DNA of 64,000 bases, from positions 1,736,001 through 1,800,000 of the forward strand of contig NZ_CP107532.1 in the NCBI RefSeq assembly GCF_025813715.1. The letters run 5' to 3'. Of this stretch, positions 1 to 6,949 are shown in pieces; within the stretch, counting starts at the first letter, position 1; the number at the start of each line of letters is the position of its first letter. The notes under the pieces were generated by a model. That model did no database searches. It saw nothing but the letters and a program-made list of their open reading frames with translations, and had not been told where the DNA came from. The stretch comes from Methylobacterium sp. FF17 (GTDB lineage Bacteria > Pseudomonadota > Alphaproteobacteria > Rhizobiales > Beijerinckiaceae). Position numbers and translations under genes: made by a program.

Positions 1-357
1 CTCCCAGGCGATGGCGCCGGTGGCGAGCAGCAGGAACACCGCGTTGAACAGGGCGGCGAGGATCGAGGAGCCGCGCAGGCCGTAGGTGAAGCGCGGGGTC
101 GGCGCGCGCTTGACCAGCACCGAGGCGATCCAGGCGACCATGAGGCCGAGCACGTCCGAGAGGTTGTGGCCGGCATCGGCCACCAGGGCCATGGAGTCGC
201 TGGCGAAACCGTAGACCGCCTCGAGGATCACGAAGGCGATGTTGAGGGCGATGCCGATGGCGAAGGCGCGCCCGAAGGTGGCGGGCGCGTGGGAATGGCC
301 GCCCCCGTGGCTGTGCCCGTGATGATCGTGGTGGTGATCGTGCGCGTGCTCATCCAT
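1..357 (-). CDS. Cation diffusion facilitator (CDF) family metal transporter, N-terminal part
   Basis: The gene is cut by the left window edge; 119 codons are visible, starting at the ATG complementary to 355-357. The N-terminus is a histidine-rich tail (MDEHAHDHHHDHHGHSHGGG), as is common in CzcD/ZitB-type zinc exporters. It is followed by a first membrane helix and the segment SDSMALVADAGHNLSDVLGL, which carries the CDF metal-site D-x-x-x-D-like pattern (A-D-A-G-H-N-x-x-D). The family exports Zn2+ or related divalent cations across the inner membrane using the proton gradient. The start could instead be 4 bases inside, but that frame loses the His tail. The family assignment is firm; the exact metal is inferred. 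Confidence 0.9.
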   Translation of the reverse strand, partial: MDEHAHDHHHDHHGHSHGGGHSHAPATFGRAFAIGIALNIAFVILEAVYGFASDSMALVADAGHNLSDVLGLMVAWIASVLVKRAPTPRFTYGLRGSSILAALFNAVFLLLATGAIAWE

Positions 358-380
358 TCCATCCGCCTCGGGTTCGACCC

Positions 381-420
381 CCTCCCGCCCCCTTGCAGGG
401 AGGGATCGAGGGTGGGGGTG
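381..420. repeat. Dispersed GC-rich intergenic repeat, copy 1
   Basis: The 178-bp gap between the CDF gene and hemJ carries an imperfect palindromic block of the form CTCCC-CCCTTGCRGG-AGG followed by GGTGGGGGTG. A similar block occurs at about 60970-61006. Both lie outside genes. This suggests a dispersed intergenic repeat family; the genome-wide copy number cannot be judged here. Confidence 0.45.
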
Positions 421-535
421 GTTCCGCCGGCCTCCGAACGGTGAGGGTCACCCGACCCCCCCGACCTCCGCCAGGGGGAGGAGAGGCGCGCCAGGTTCGA
501 AGGCCGCGGTGCCGGTATCCGGACGTCGAAGATAA

Positions 536-982
536 TTACCAGAAACTCGGCTTCACCGCGGCCAGGATCACGATCAGGATCATGAGGAGCGTCGGCACCT
601 CGTTGATCACCCGGTAGAATTTATGGCCGCGCGTGTTCCGGTCGGCGGCGAAGTCCCGGACCATCCGGGCGAGCCAGCCGTGGATGCCGCTCATGGCCAG
701 CACCAGGACGAACTTCGCCTGGAGCCAGCCGGCGGCGTAGTACCCGCTCATCCAGGCCAGGATCAGCCCGAACACCCAGGTGGCGATCATCGCAGGCGTC
801 ATGATCGCCTTGAGCAGGCGCCGCTCCATGACCTTGAAGGTCTCGGACTGGGCCGCCGCGTGCGGACCCGGCACCAGGGAGGCGTGATAGACGAACAGGC
901 GGGGCAGGTAGAGCATCGCCGCCATCCAGGAGATGAGGGCGACGAGATGCCCGGCCTTGAGCCAGGGGTAGAGGCTGTCCAA
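536..982 (-). CDS. hemJ: HemJ, protoporphyrinogen IX oxidase (UPF0093)
   Basis: A 148-residue integral membrane protein with about four hydrophobic helices. It opens with LDSLYPWLKAGHLVALISWMAAMLYLPRLFVYH, where the conserved His residues of helices 1-2 are present. HemJ oxidises protoporphyrinogen IX to protoporphyrin IX in the inner membrane, the step before ferrochelatase. I chose a TTG start (980-982), which sits 5 bases past the hemE stop (987-989), because the upstream ATG would lie well inside hemE and add residues unlike the family. Neighbouring hemE (same strand, upstream) and hemH (5 kb away) support a heme role. The family is clear; the start is less certain. Confidence 0.87.
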   Translation of the reverse strand: MDSLYPWLKAGHLVALISWMAAMLYLPRLFVYHASLVPGPHAAAQSETFKVMERRLLKAIMTPAMIATWVFGLILAWMSGYYAAGWLQAKFVLVLAMSGIHGWLARMVRDFAADRNTRGHKFYRVINEVPTLLMILIVILAAVKPSFW

Positions 983-986
983 GGGG

Positions 987-2132
987 TCAGCCCCGCAGGC
1001 GCGCGAGCATGCGCTCGACATGGGCGATCGGCGTCTGTGGGGTGATGCCGTGGCCGAGGTTGAAGATGTGCGGCAGGCCCTCGGTGGCCGCGAGCACCCC
1101 GTCGACCGCCGCGTCGAGGGCGGCGCCCCCCGCGATCAGGGTCTCGGGATGGACGTTGCCCTGCGTCACCGTGGTGGCGGGCACCCGGTCGCGCAGGGCT
1201 TTCAGATCCACCGACCAGTCGACGCCGACCGCGTCGGCCGCCGTCTCCGGCACCACGCGGGCATGGCCGTCGAGGCCCGAACCCCGCGCGAACACGATGA
1301 TCCGCGCCCCCGGCACGCGGGCGCGCACCCCGGCGATCATCCGGGCAATGGGCTGGAGCGACCAGCGGGTCAGGGCGTCGCGCTCCGCGGGTTCAGGCAG
1401 CGCGCTCTCGGCGACCTCGTTGACGGCCTGCTCGGAGGGCTCGTCGGCGCCGCGCGCGTCGGGGAGCGAGCCCGCATGGGACTCGAAGATCTGCACCGCG
1501 TCCGCCCCGGCCTCGAGCTGGCGCACGAGGTACTCGGTCTGCACCGTGACGAGGCGGTCGATCAGCGCCTCCACCAGGGCGGTGTCCTGCCGGGCCAGGG
1601 CGCGGGAGGGTGCGAGGTCGGGCGTGCCGCGCCCGCCGATCATGTAGCTCGCCACCGTCCAGGGCGCGCCGCAGAAGCCGAGCAGCGTGGTCTCGTGGGG
1701 GAGTTCTGCCCGCAGGCGCCGCACCGTCTCGAAGACGGGCTCCAGGTGCGTGAAGATCGCCGGATCGCCGGCCTCGCGCAGGCGCTCGAATTCCGCCCGG
1801 CCCGCCATCGGGTTGAGGCGCGGCCCCTCCCCTTCCACGAAGCGCACGTCCTGGCCCAGCGCGTCCGGGATCACGAGGATGTCGGAGAACAGGATCGAGG
1901 CCTCGAAGCCGAAGCGCCGGATCGGCTGAAGCGTCACCTCGGTGGCGAAGTCCGGGTTGTAGCAGAGGTCGAGGAAGGAGCCCGCCTTGGCGCGGACCTC
2001 CCGGTACTCGGGAAGGTAGCGCCCGGCCTGCCGCATCATCCAGGCGGGGGGACGGGCTTGCGCCTCGCCCGCGAGAACCCGCAGGACCGTACGGTCCCGT
2101 GAAGGATCCCGGCTCGCAACACCCTGGCTCAT
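987..2132 (-). CDS. hemE: Uroporphyrinogen decarboxylase
   Basis: The product is 381 residues, the usual length for HemE. It removes four acetate carboxyls from uroporphyrinogen III to give coproporphyrinogen III in the cytosol. The two family signatures are present: RPPAWMMRQAGRYLPEY at residues 27-43 and the GFCGAPWTVASYM segment in the middle. The start ATG (2130-2132) has a GGGAGA ribosome-binding site 4 bases upstream; an upstream in-frame extension to about 2270 lacks family similarity and runs into the putative origin. The gene reads away from that origin and is followed within a few bases by hemJ, so the two are probably co-transcribed. Confidence 0.97.
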   Translation of the reverse strand: MSQGVASRDPSRDRTVLRVLAGEAQARPPAWMMRQAGRYLPEYREVRAKAGSFLDLCYNPDFATEVTLQPIRRFGFEASILFSDILVIPDALGQDVRFVEGEGPRLNPMAGRAEFERLREAGDPAIFTHLEPVFETVRRLRAELPHETTLLGFCGAPWTVASYMIGGRGTPDLAPSRALARQDTALVEALIDRLVTVQTEYLVRQLEAGADAVQIFESHAGSLPDARGADEPSEQAVNEVAESALPEPAERDALTRWSLQPIARMIAGVRARVPGARIIVFARGSGLDGHARVVPETAADAVGVDWSVDLKALRDRVPATTVTQGNVHPETLIAGGAALDAAVDGVLAATEGLPHIFNLGHGITPQTPIAHVERMLARLRG

Positions 2133-2280
2133 CCGATCTCCCGACGTCCCGTTCCCTGAGGCCGGTATGTAGCACCGAAGCCCCGGATGTCTGCCTCCCG
2201 AAACAGGTCCGCCGTTCGAAAACCCTTCGTCCGGTCCGGTGCCGGATCGGCGCGCGGCCTTCATCCCCACACCGGCCTTC

Positions 2281-2323
2281 TAAAAGGAAAGAAAGATTCT
2301 AGGACTCTGTTTTTTCTTTTTAG
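2281..2323. other. AT-rich tract, candidate DNA unwinding element
   Basis: A 43-bp stretch of about 70% A+T, with a purine-rich left half (TAAAAGGAAAGAAAGATTC) and a T-run right half. It sits on the hemE side of the CtrA box and the DnaA-box-like sites. It is the most AT-rich block in the hemE-PPSR gap and the natural candidate for the strand-opening site of the origin. It also contains two GANTC sites (2295-2299 and just before 2307). Confidence 0.55.
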
Positions 2324-2379
2324 GGGGGTCCGATGCGGGAGCAAAAAACCGTCCACAGGGCGTCCCCGCCGCCACGACG

Positions 2380-2394
2380 TTAAGCAGGCTTTAA
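2380..2394. promoter_or_regulatory. CtrA box, TTAA-N7-TTAA
   Basis: TTAAGCAGGCTTTAA is a perfect match to the CtrA full-site consensus TTAA-N7-TTAA. In Caulobacter, CtrA sites in the origin repress replication initiation and control the adjacent hemE promoter. The position inside the hemE-PPSR gap matches that arrangement. Binding here is inferred. Confidence 0.65.
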
Positions 2395-2582
2395 TGGATT
2401 GGGTCCAATGTCCCCGATAGGCGATGGGATACAGTGCCTTGCGTGCGCCTGCCGGGCTCGGCGCGCCCATCGGTCCCGGATTCTCCCAAAACCGCGCCGG
2501 AACGGCGCCGGTCGGCGCGCGTGTTGACGCCAGAGTCGACAAGTCGGGGCGGACATCCGCTGGACCCTCAAGCGAAGCCGGC

Positions 2583-2601
2583 TTATCCACCCTTATCGAC
2601 T
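2583..2601 (+). promoter_or_regulatory. Tandem DnaA-box-like sites
   Basis: TTATCCACC (2583-2591) matches the DnaA consensus TTATCCACA at 8 of 9 positions. TTATCGACT (2593-2601) follows one helical turn later and overlaps a GANTC site (2598-2602). Similar 9-mers on the other strand lie at 2534-2542 and 2618-2626, making a four-site cluster over about 90 bp upstream of the PPSR gene. Confidence 0.55.
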
Positions 2602-2672
2602 CCCCTGACCGTGCCCCGGTGGACAAGGCCGCGACCGGTCTGGCCCGCGAGGCCGGAGGAGACTGCCTCTCG

Positions 2673-3503
2673 ATGAGCCGTAGCTATTTCCATCTGCACC
2701 TCGTCTCGGATTCCACCGGCGAGACGCTCATCAACGTCGGCCGCGCGGCCGCCGCCCAGTACGAGGGGGTCTCGGCCATCGAGCACGTCTATCCCCTGGT
2801 GCGCTCCGGGCCGCAGCTGGAGCGGGTGATCTCCGAGATCGAGGCGGCGCCCGGCCTCGTGCTCTACACCCTGGTGGGGCACGACCTCACCGAGCGGCTG
2901 GAGGCGGCCTGCCGGGAGACCGGCTCGCCCTGCCTCTCGGTGCTCCAGCCCGTGCACGCCCTGCTGCAATCCTATCTCGGCGCGGATTCGACCGCCCGGC
3001 CGGGCGCGCAGCACATGCTCAACGCGGAGTACTTCAAGCGCATCGACGCGATGAACTTCACGCTGCTGCACGACGACGGCAACCTGCCGCCCGACGTGAA
3101 CGAGGCCGACGTCATCCTCATCGGCGTCAGTCGCACCTCGAAGACGCCCACCGCGATCTATCTCGCCAATCGCGGCCTGAAGACCGCGAACTTTCCCCTG
3201 GTGCCCGGCATGCCGCTGCCGGAAAGCCTGGAGACCGCGCGAAAGCCCCTCCTCGTCGGCCTGCTCGCCAGCCCCGAGCGCATCGTGCAGATCCGCCAGA
3301 ACCGGCTCCTCAGCCTGAAGGCGGACGATTCCTCCCTTTATGTCGATCGCAGCGCGGTGGCCGACGAGATCGCCGCCTGCCGACGGCTCTGCGCCAAGCA
3401 CCGCTGGCCGACCATCGACGTCACCCGCCGCTCCATCGAGGAGACGGCGGCCGCCATCGTCGACCTGCATCGCGAGCACCGCCTCAAGTTCATCGCCTCC
3501 TGA
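2673..3503 (+). CDS. Pyruvate,phosphate dikinase regulatory protein (PPSR/PDRP, DUF299)
   Basis: The 276-residue product is a bifunctional ADP-dependent kinase and Pi-dependent phosphorylase that switches pyruvate,phosphate dikinase (or PEP synthase) off and on by threonine phosphorylation. It begins [17 protein letters not shown], typical of the family, and carries the P-loop-like motif [10 protein letters not shown] at residues 151-160. The ATG at 2673 has GGAGGAG 12 bases upstream; a longer in-frame reading to about 2424 is low-complexity and lies in the putative origin. Its homologue flanks the origin in many alphaproteobacteria. maf follows 15 bases downstream. Confidence 0.95.
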   Translation: MSRSYFHLHLVSDSTGETLINVGRAAAAQYEGVSAIEHVYPLVRSGPQLERVISEIEAAPGLVLYTLVGHDLTERLEAACRETGSPCLSVLQPVHALLQSYLGADSTARPGAQHMLNAEYFKRIDAMNFTLLHDDGNLPPDVNEADVILIGVSRTSKTPTAIYLANRGLKTANFPLVPGMPLPESLETARKPLLVGLLASPERIVQIRQNRLLSLKADDSSLYVDRSAVADEIAACRRLCAKHRWPTIDVTRRSIEETAAAIVDLHREHRLKFIAS

Positions 3504-3518
3504 AAACCGGGGCTCCCC

Positions 3519-4136
3519 ATGACCACCATTCTCTGGCGCGGGGCCCGGCCCCTCCTCCTCGCCTCCACCAGCCCGACCCGGCGCGGCCTCCTCGAAGGGG
3601 CGGGGTTCTCGGTCGAGACCGCGGCGCCGGGGGTGGACGAGCGCGCGGTGGAGGCGGCCTGCGCCGGGCTGGTGCCCGAAGCCCTGGCCGAACGCCTGGC
3701 GGAGGCGAAGGCCGGTGCCGTCGCCGCGCGGCATTCCGATCGCGTCGTCATCGGCGCGGATCAGGTGCTCGCCTGCGAGGGCACGCTGTTCCACAAGCCG
3801 GCGGACCTCGCCTCGGCCCGCGACCAGATCGCCGCCCTCGCCGGGCGCACCCACGCCCTGCATGCGGCGGTTTCCCTCGCCATCGACGGCAGCATCGTCG
3901 AGACCTTCGTGGAGACGGCGCACCTCACGATGCGGCGGCTCGATGCGCGCCAGATCGCGGCCTACGTGGCGCTCGCGGGTGCCGACAAGGTCCGGGCCAG
4001 CGTCGGCGGCTATCAGCTCGAAGGCCTCGGCATCCACCTGTTCTCGGAGATCGCGGGCGACCATTCGACCATCCTCGGCCTGCCGCTGCTGCCGCTCCTG
4101 GCCCGGCTGCGGGACCGGGGGCTCCTCGGCTTCTGA
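3519..4136 (+). CDS. maf: Maf-family nucleoside triphosphate pyrophosphatase
   Basis: The 205-residue product belongs to the Maf/YhdE/YceF family, which hydrolyses dTTP, UTP or modified NTPs to the monophosphate and pyrophosphate as a house-cleaning step. The substrate loop LLASTSPTRRGLL (residues 13-25) and the catalytic Asp in VIGADQVL (D81) are present, and the C-terminal YQLEGLGIHLFSEIAGDHSTILGLPL block is typical. It follows PPSR with a short gap, so the two likely form one transcript reading away from the putative origin. Which Maf subfamily it belongs to is not settled by the sequence. Confidence 0.93.
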   Translation: MTTILWRGARPLLLASTSPTRRGLLEGAGFSVETAAPGVDERAVEAACAGLVPEALAERLAEAKAGAVAARHSDRVVIGADQVLACEGTLFHKPADLASARDQIAALAGRTHALHAAVSLAIDGSIVETFVETAHLTMRRLDARQIAAYVALAGADKVRASVGGYQLEGLGIHLFSEIAGDHSTILGLPLLPLLARLRDRGLLGF

Positions 4137-4163
4137 CGCTCCACCGACCCCGCGAGGCCCGCC

Positions 4164-4523
4164 ATGACCGTCACCGTCCGCCCGCTCCTCGGTGCCCTGC
4201 TTGCGGGCGCCGTCCTCCTGGCGGCGGCTCCGGCCTCGGCCGCGAGCTTTGCCTGCGACAAGGCCGAGACCCCCGACGAGAAGGCGATCTGCGCGCATCT
4301 CCCTCTCAACGACCTCGACGTGGAGATGGCGACCCGCTTCGAGATCCTGCGCGCGATGCTGCCGATGGGCGGCAACGCCAAGCTGCGGGAGGACCAGGAG
4401 ACCTGGCTGACCGAGCGCCGCGCCTGCGGTGCGGAGGTCGCCTGCCTGAAGCAATCCTACGAGGCGCGGCTCAAGGTCCTGCGGGCGGTGTTTTCGGAGT
4501 TCGCCAAGCAGGGGCCGCTTTAG
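4164..4523 (+). CDS. Secreted LprI-like (DUF1311) protein
   Basis: A 119-residue protein with a clear Sec signal peptide (about residues 1-27, ending ASAA). The mature part, SFACDKAETPDEKAICAHLPLNDLDVEMATRF..., fits the lysozyme-inhibitor LprI-like N-terminal domain with its F-x-C ... A-I-C spacing, and it has four Cys that could form two disulfides. The function is probably periplasmic; lysozyme inhibition is known for LprI in mycobacteria but is not implied here. It lies 27 bases after maf and converges on hisG. Confidence 0.75.
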   Translation: MTVTVRPLLGALLAGAVLLAAAPASAASFACDKAETPDEKAICAHLPLNDLDVEMATRFEILRAMLPMGGNAKLREDQETWLTERRACGAEVACLKQSYEARLKVLRAVFSEFAKQGPL

Positions 4524-4583
4524 TCGCAGCCTCCCCGGCGCGGGGAAAGGGACGCGCCCTCGTTCGTTGGAAAGGGTTCCCCC

Positions 4584-5567
4584 CTACCCCAGCCGGCTCA
4601 GCAACCGGTCCATCAGCGGGTTGTCCGGCGTGAAGGCGTAATCGAGCTTGCGCACGTTCACCGCGCCCGCCCCGGCCTTCACCAGCGCGTCGGCGAGATC
4701 GAAGACCGCGTCGACGGGGCAGTGCAGCACCATCTCGCCGCCGCGGGCCTCGGGGGCGCCGTAGGGCAGCTCGGCATCGTGCAGGGCGGCGATGCCGGCG
4801 AGATCGATGTCGCCGTCATCCGGCATGGCGGCGCGGATCTCGCGGGTGGTGCGGGCGCGCTCCTCCGCCTGGATGCGGCCGAGCACGGCGCGCAGGGCCC
4901 GGCGCGGCGCCTCGCCCCAGGGCGCGTTCAGGGAGGCGACGAGGTTCGCCTCCGAGCGCAGGATGACCCCGTCCTCCAGGATCTTCAGGGCGTTGGCGGC
5001 GAGCGTCGCCCCCGTGGTGGTGATGTCCACGATGATCTCGGCCGAGCCCGCCGCCGGCGCGCCCTCGGTGGCCCCGAGACTCTCCACGATGCGGTAATCC
5101 GCGACCCCGTGCTCGGCGAAGAACCGGCGGGTGAGGTTGATGTACTTCGTGGCGATGCGCAGGCGCTGGCCGTGGCGCACCCGCATCTCGGCGGCGACCT
5201 CGTCGAGGTCGCTCATGGCGCGCACATCGATCCAGGCCTGGGGCACGGCCACCACCACCGTCGCCTGGCCGAAGCCGAGCGCCGTGAGCAGTTCCACCTG
5301 CCCGCGCGCGTCGGGCAGCGACTCGCGGATCAGGTCCTCGCCGGTGATGCCGAGATGGGCCGCCCCGCTCGCGAGCTGTGCCGCGATCTCGGAGGCCGAG
5401 AGGTAGCGCACCTCGACGCCGGGCACGCCCACGAGCTTTCCGCGATAGTCGCGCGCTCCGGTGTTCTGCGCGAGCTTGAGGCCGGCGCGGGCGAAGAAGG
5501 CCGCCGCGTTCTCCTGCAGCCGCCCCTTGGAGGGGACCGCGAGGACGAGGGATTCCGGTTCAGCCAT
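4584..5567 (-). CDS. hisG: ATP phosphoribosyltransferase catalytic subunit
   Basis: First enzyme of histidine synthesis: ATP + PRPP to phosphoribosyl-ATP. The N-terminal core (LAVPSKGRLQENAAAFFARAG) and the PRPP loop (EIIVDITTTGATLAANALKIL, near residue 180-200) are present. At 327 residues it is longer than the roughly 200-230 residue short-form HisG that normally pairs with HisZ; the last 110 or so residues end in an ACT-like GEMVLHCPVDAVFDLADALVKAGAGAVNVRKLDY segment. The start ATG (5565-5567) overlaps the hisZ 3' end by 8 bases, so the two are translationally coupled. Enzyme identity is firm; the role of the C-terminal part is unclear. Confidence 0.94.
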   Translation of the reverse strand: MAEPESLVLAVPSKGRLQENAAAFFARAGLKLAQNTGARDYRGKLVGVPGVEVRYLSASEIAAQLASGAAHLGITGEDLIRESLPDARGQVELLTALGFGQATVVVAVPQAWIDVRAMSDLDEVAAEMRVRHGQRLRIATKYINLTRRFFAEHGVADYRIVESLGATEGAPAAGSAEIIVDITTTGATLAANALKILEDGVILRSEANLVASLNAPWGEAPRRALRAVLGRIQAEERARTTREIRAAMPDDGDIDLAGIAALHDAELPYGAPEARGGEMVLHCPVDAVFDLADALVKAGAGAVNVRKLDYAFTPDNPLMDRLLSRLG

Positions 5568-6786
5568 GGGCCGCGTCCTTCGGGTTCAGGGCATCCGGGT
5601 TCAGGGCATCCGGGTTCGAGGCCTCCGGGTTCGGGGTCTCCACCCGCGAGGCGAGCCGCGAGAGCCAGACGGCGCAGCCGACGGCGGGCACCGGCACGGG
5701 GCTCCCGAGGTGCTGGAGCAGGCCGTCGTAGCGCCCTCCCCCCACCAGGGGGAGCGTCGCCCCCGGCGCCGTGCCCTCGAAGATGAAGCCGGTGTAGTAG
5801 TCGAGGTTGCGCGCGAGGCCGCCCGAGAAGCGGAAGCGCTCCACGGGCAGGCCCCGCGCGGCCATGAAGCCGGTGCGCTCCTCGAACAGGTCGAGGGCCG
5901 CATCGAGGGGCGGGTGGTCGAGGCCGGCGTCGCGGGCGAGATCCCGCACGGCGGCGGCGGCCGCGTCCGGATCGCCCGCGATGGCCCGGTAGCGTTCGAT
6001 CACCGCCCGGTTCTCGGGGTTGAGCCCGGATCCGCCGCTCGCCTGCGCGGCGGCCTTGGCGAGGAAGCGCTCGGCGATCTCGCCGGCACTCCGGCCGCCG
6101 ACGCGGGAGATCCCAGCGATGGAGAGCACGTCCTCCACGAAGGCGCGCACGCCCTGTGGATCCTGGCCCTGGATCGCGGCGAGCAGCCCCGCATGCGGGT
6201 CCTCCGTGCGCAGCCCGTTGGTGACCGCGTCGAGGGAGCGTCCGGCCGCCAGCGCCCGCAGGGTCCGGCGCTTGGCGGTGGGCGGCACGGCCAGCGCGTC
6301 GAGCAGCGTGTCGATGAGGCCCATATCCCCGAGCCGGACCGCCACCTCGCCGACGCCCATCAGGGCGAGGCCGTCGAGGGCGAGCCCGATCACCTCCGCG
6401 TCAGCGGCGGGCGTGTCGGTGCGCCCGATCGACTCGATGCCGGCCTGCAGGAACTCGTCCGGCTCGTCGGCGGCGAGCCGGAAGACGGGTCCGAGATAGC
6501 TGTAATCGGCGGTCCGCGGCGCGGCCTTGGAGGCGTGCGCGAGATGGTGGCGGCAGACGGGGATCGTGAATTCCGGGCGCAGGCAGAGTTCGCTGCCCGA
6601 GGCGTCCTGCGTCACGAAGATGCGCCGGCGGATGTCCTCGCCCGACAATTCGAGGAACGGCTCCACCGGCTGCAGCACCGGCGGCGTCACGAGGCCGTAG
6701 CCGGCGCCCTGGAAATGGTCGAGCAGGCGCAGGTGATCCTGCGATCGTTCGCCCGCGGTGCCCCCGCCTGCCTCCGGTCTCGTCAT
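5560..6786 (-). CDS. hisZ: ATP phosphoribosyltransferase regulatory subunit HisZ
   Basis: A 408-residue class II aminoacyl-tRNA-synthetase-like protein lacking tRNA charging function; it forms a complex with HisG and confers histidine feedback control. Motif 2 (SELCLRPEFTIPVCRHH, about residues 64-80) and motif 3 ([14 protein letters not shown], around residue 350) are recognisable. The C-terminus is extended by an NPEAS-NPDAL-NPDAL-NPK tail encoded by a 15-bp tandem repeat. It is upstream of and overlaps hisG. The true histidyl-tRNA synthetase is a separate gene in this window (35114-36637). Confidence 0.92.
   Translation of the reverse strand: MTRPEAGGGTAGERSQDHLRLLDHFQGAGYGLVTPPVLQPVEPFLELSGEDIRRRIFVTQDASGSELCLRPEFTIPVCRHHLAHASKAAPRTADYSYLGPVFRLAADEPDEFLQAGIESIGRTDTPAADAEVIGLALDGLALMGVGEVAVRLGDMGLIDTLLDALAVPPTAKRRTLRALAAGRSLDAVTNGLRTEDPHAGLLAAIQGQDPQGVRAFVEDVLSIAGISRVGGRSAGEIAERFLAKAAAQASGGSGLNPENRAVIERYRAIAGDPDAAAAAVRDLARDAGLDHPPLDAALDLFEERTGFMAARGLPVERFRFSGGLARNLDYYTGFIFEGTAPGATLPLVGGGRYDGLLQHLGSPVPVPAVGCAVWLSRLASRVETPNPEASNPDALNPDALNPKDAAHG
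5581..5640. repeat. Four 15-bp tandem repeats at the hisZ 3' end
   Basis: Four in-frame units (two identical CGGGTTCAGGGCATC copies, then two diverged copies) extend the HisZ C-terminus by a hydrophilic Asn-Pro tail just before the overlapping hisG start. The in-frame unit length means copy-number change would not disrupt either gene. Confidence 0.85.
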
Positions 6787-6949
6787 GGTCTCGCCTGCCG
6801 CCTCGTCGGGGTGTTTCGAGCCGCGCCCGATCGCGGGGCGATCCGGGGCGGCTCTAAGTCTCTGTTATCACGCGCGCTCTCGCGCCGAACCGGCAGCCAC
6901 CTCGGCGCAGTGCGCTCTAGTACCAACAGGCCCCGCGCTTGGCGATGGC

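Larger units (their letters stand above)
2133..2672. other. oriC: Putative chromosomal replication origin (oriC), hemE-PPSR intergenic region
   Basis: A 540-bp gene-free region lies between divergent hemE and the PPSR/DUF299 gene, the same pair that borders the Caulobacter crescentus origin. Visible in it are an AT-rich tract (2281-2323, about 70% AT in a GC-rich window), a perfect TTAA-N7-TTAA CtrA box (2380-2394), and DnaA-box-like 9-mers TTATCCACC (2583-2591) and TTATCGACT (2593-2601), 10 bp apart. There are also TTGTCGACT (minus, 2534-2542) and TTGTCCACC (minus, 2618-2626), plus five GANTC sites. Promoters for both flanking genes must also lie here. The arrangement is seen directly; origin function is inferred. 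Confidence 0.8.

Noticed and set aside
2583..4454. 623-codon minus-strand frame
   Set aside because: Shadow of PPSR and maf, with Arg/Gly/His-rich composition and no recognisable motif.
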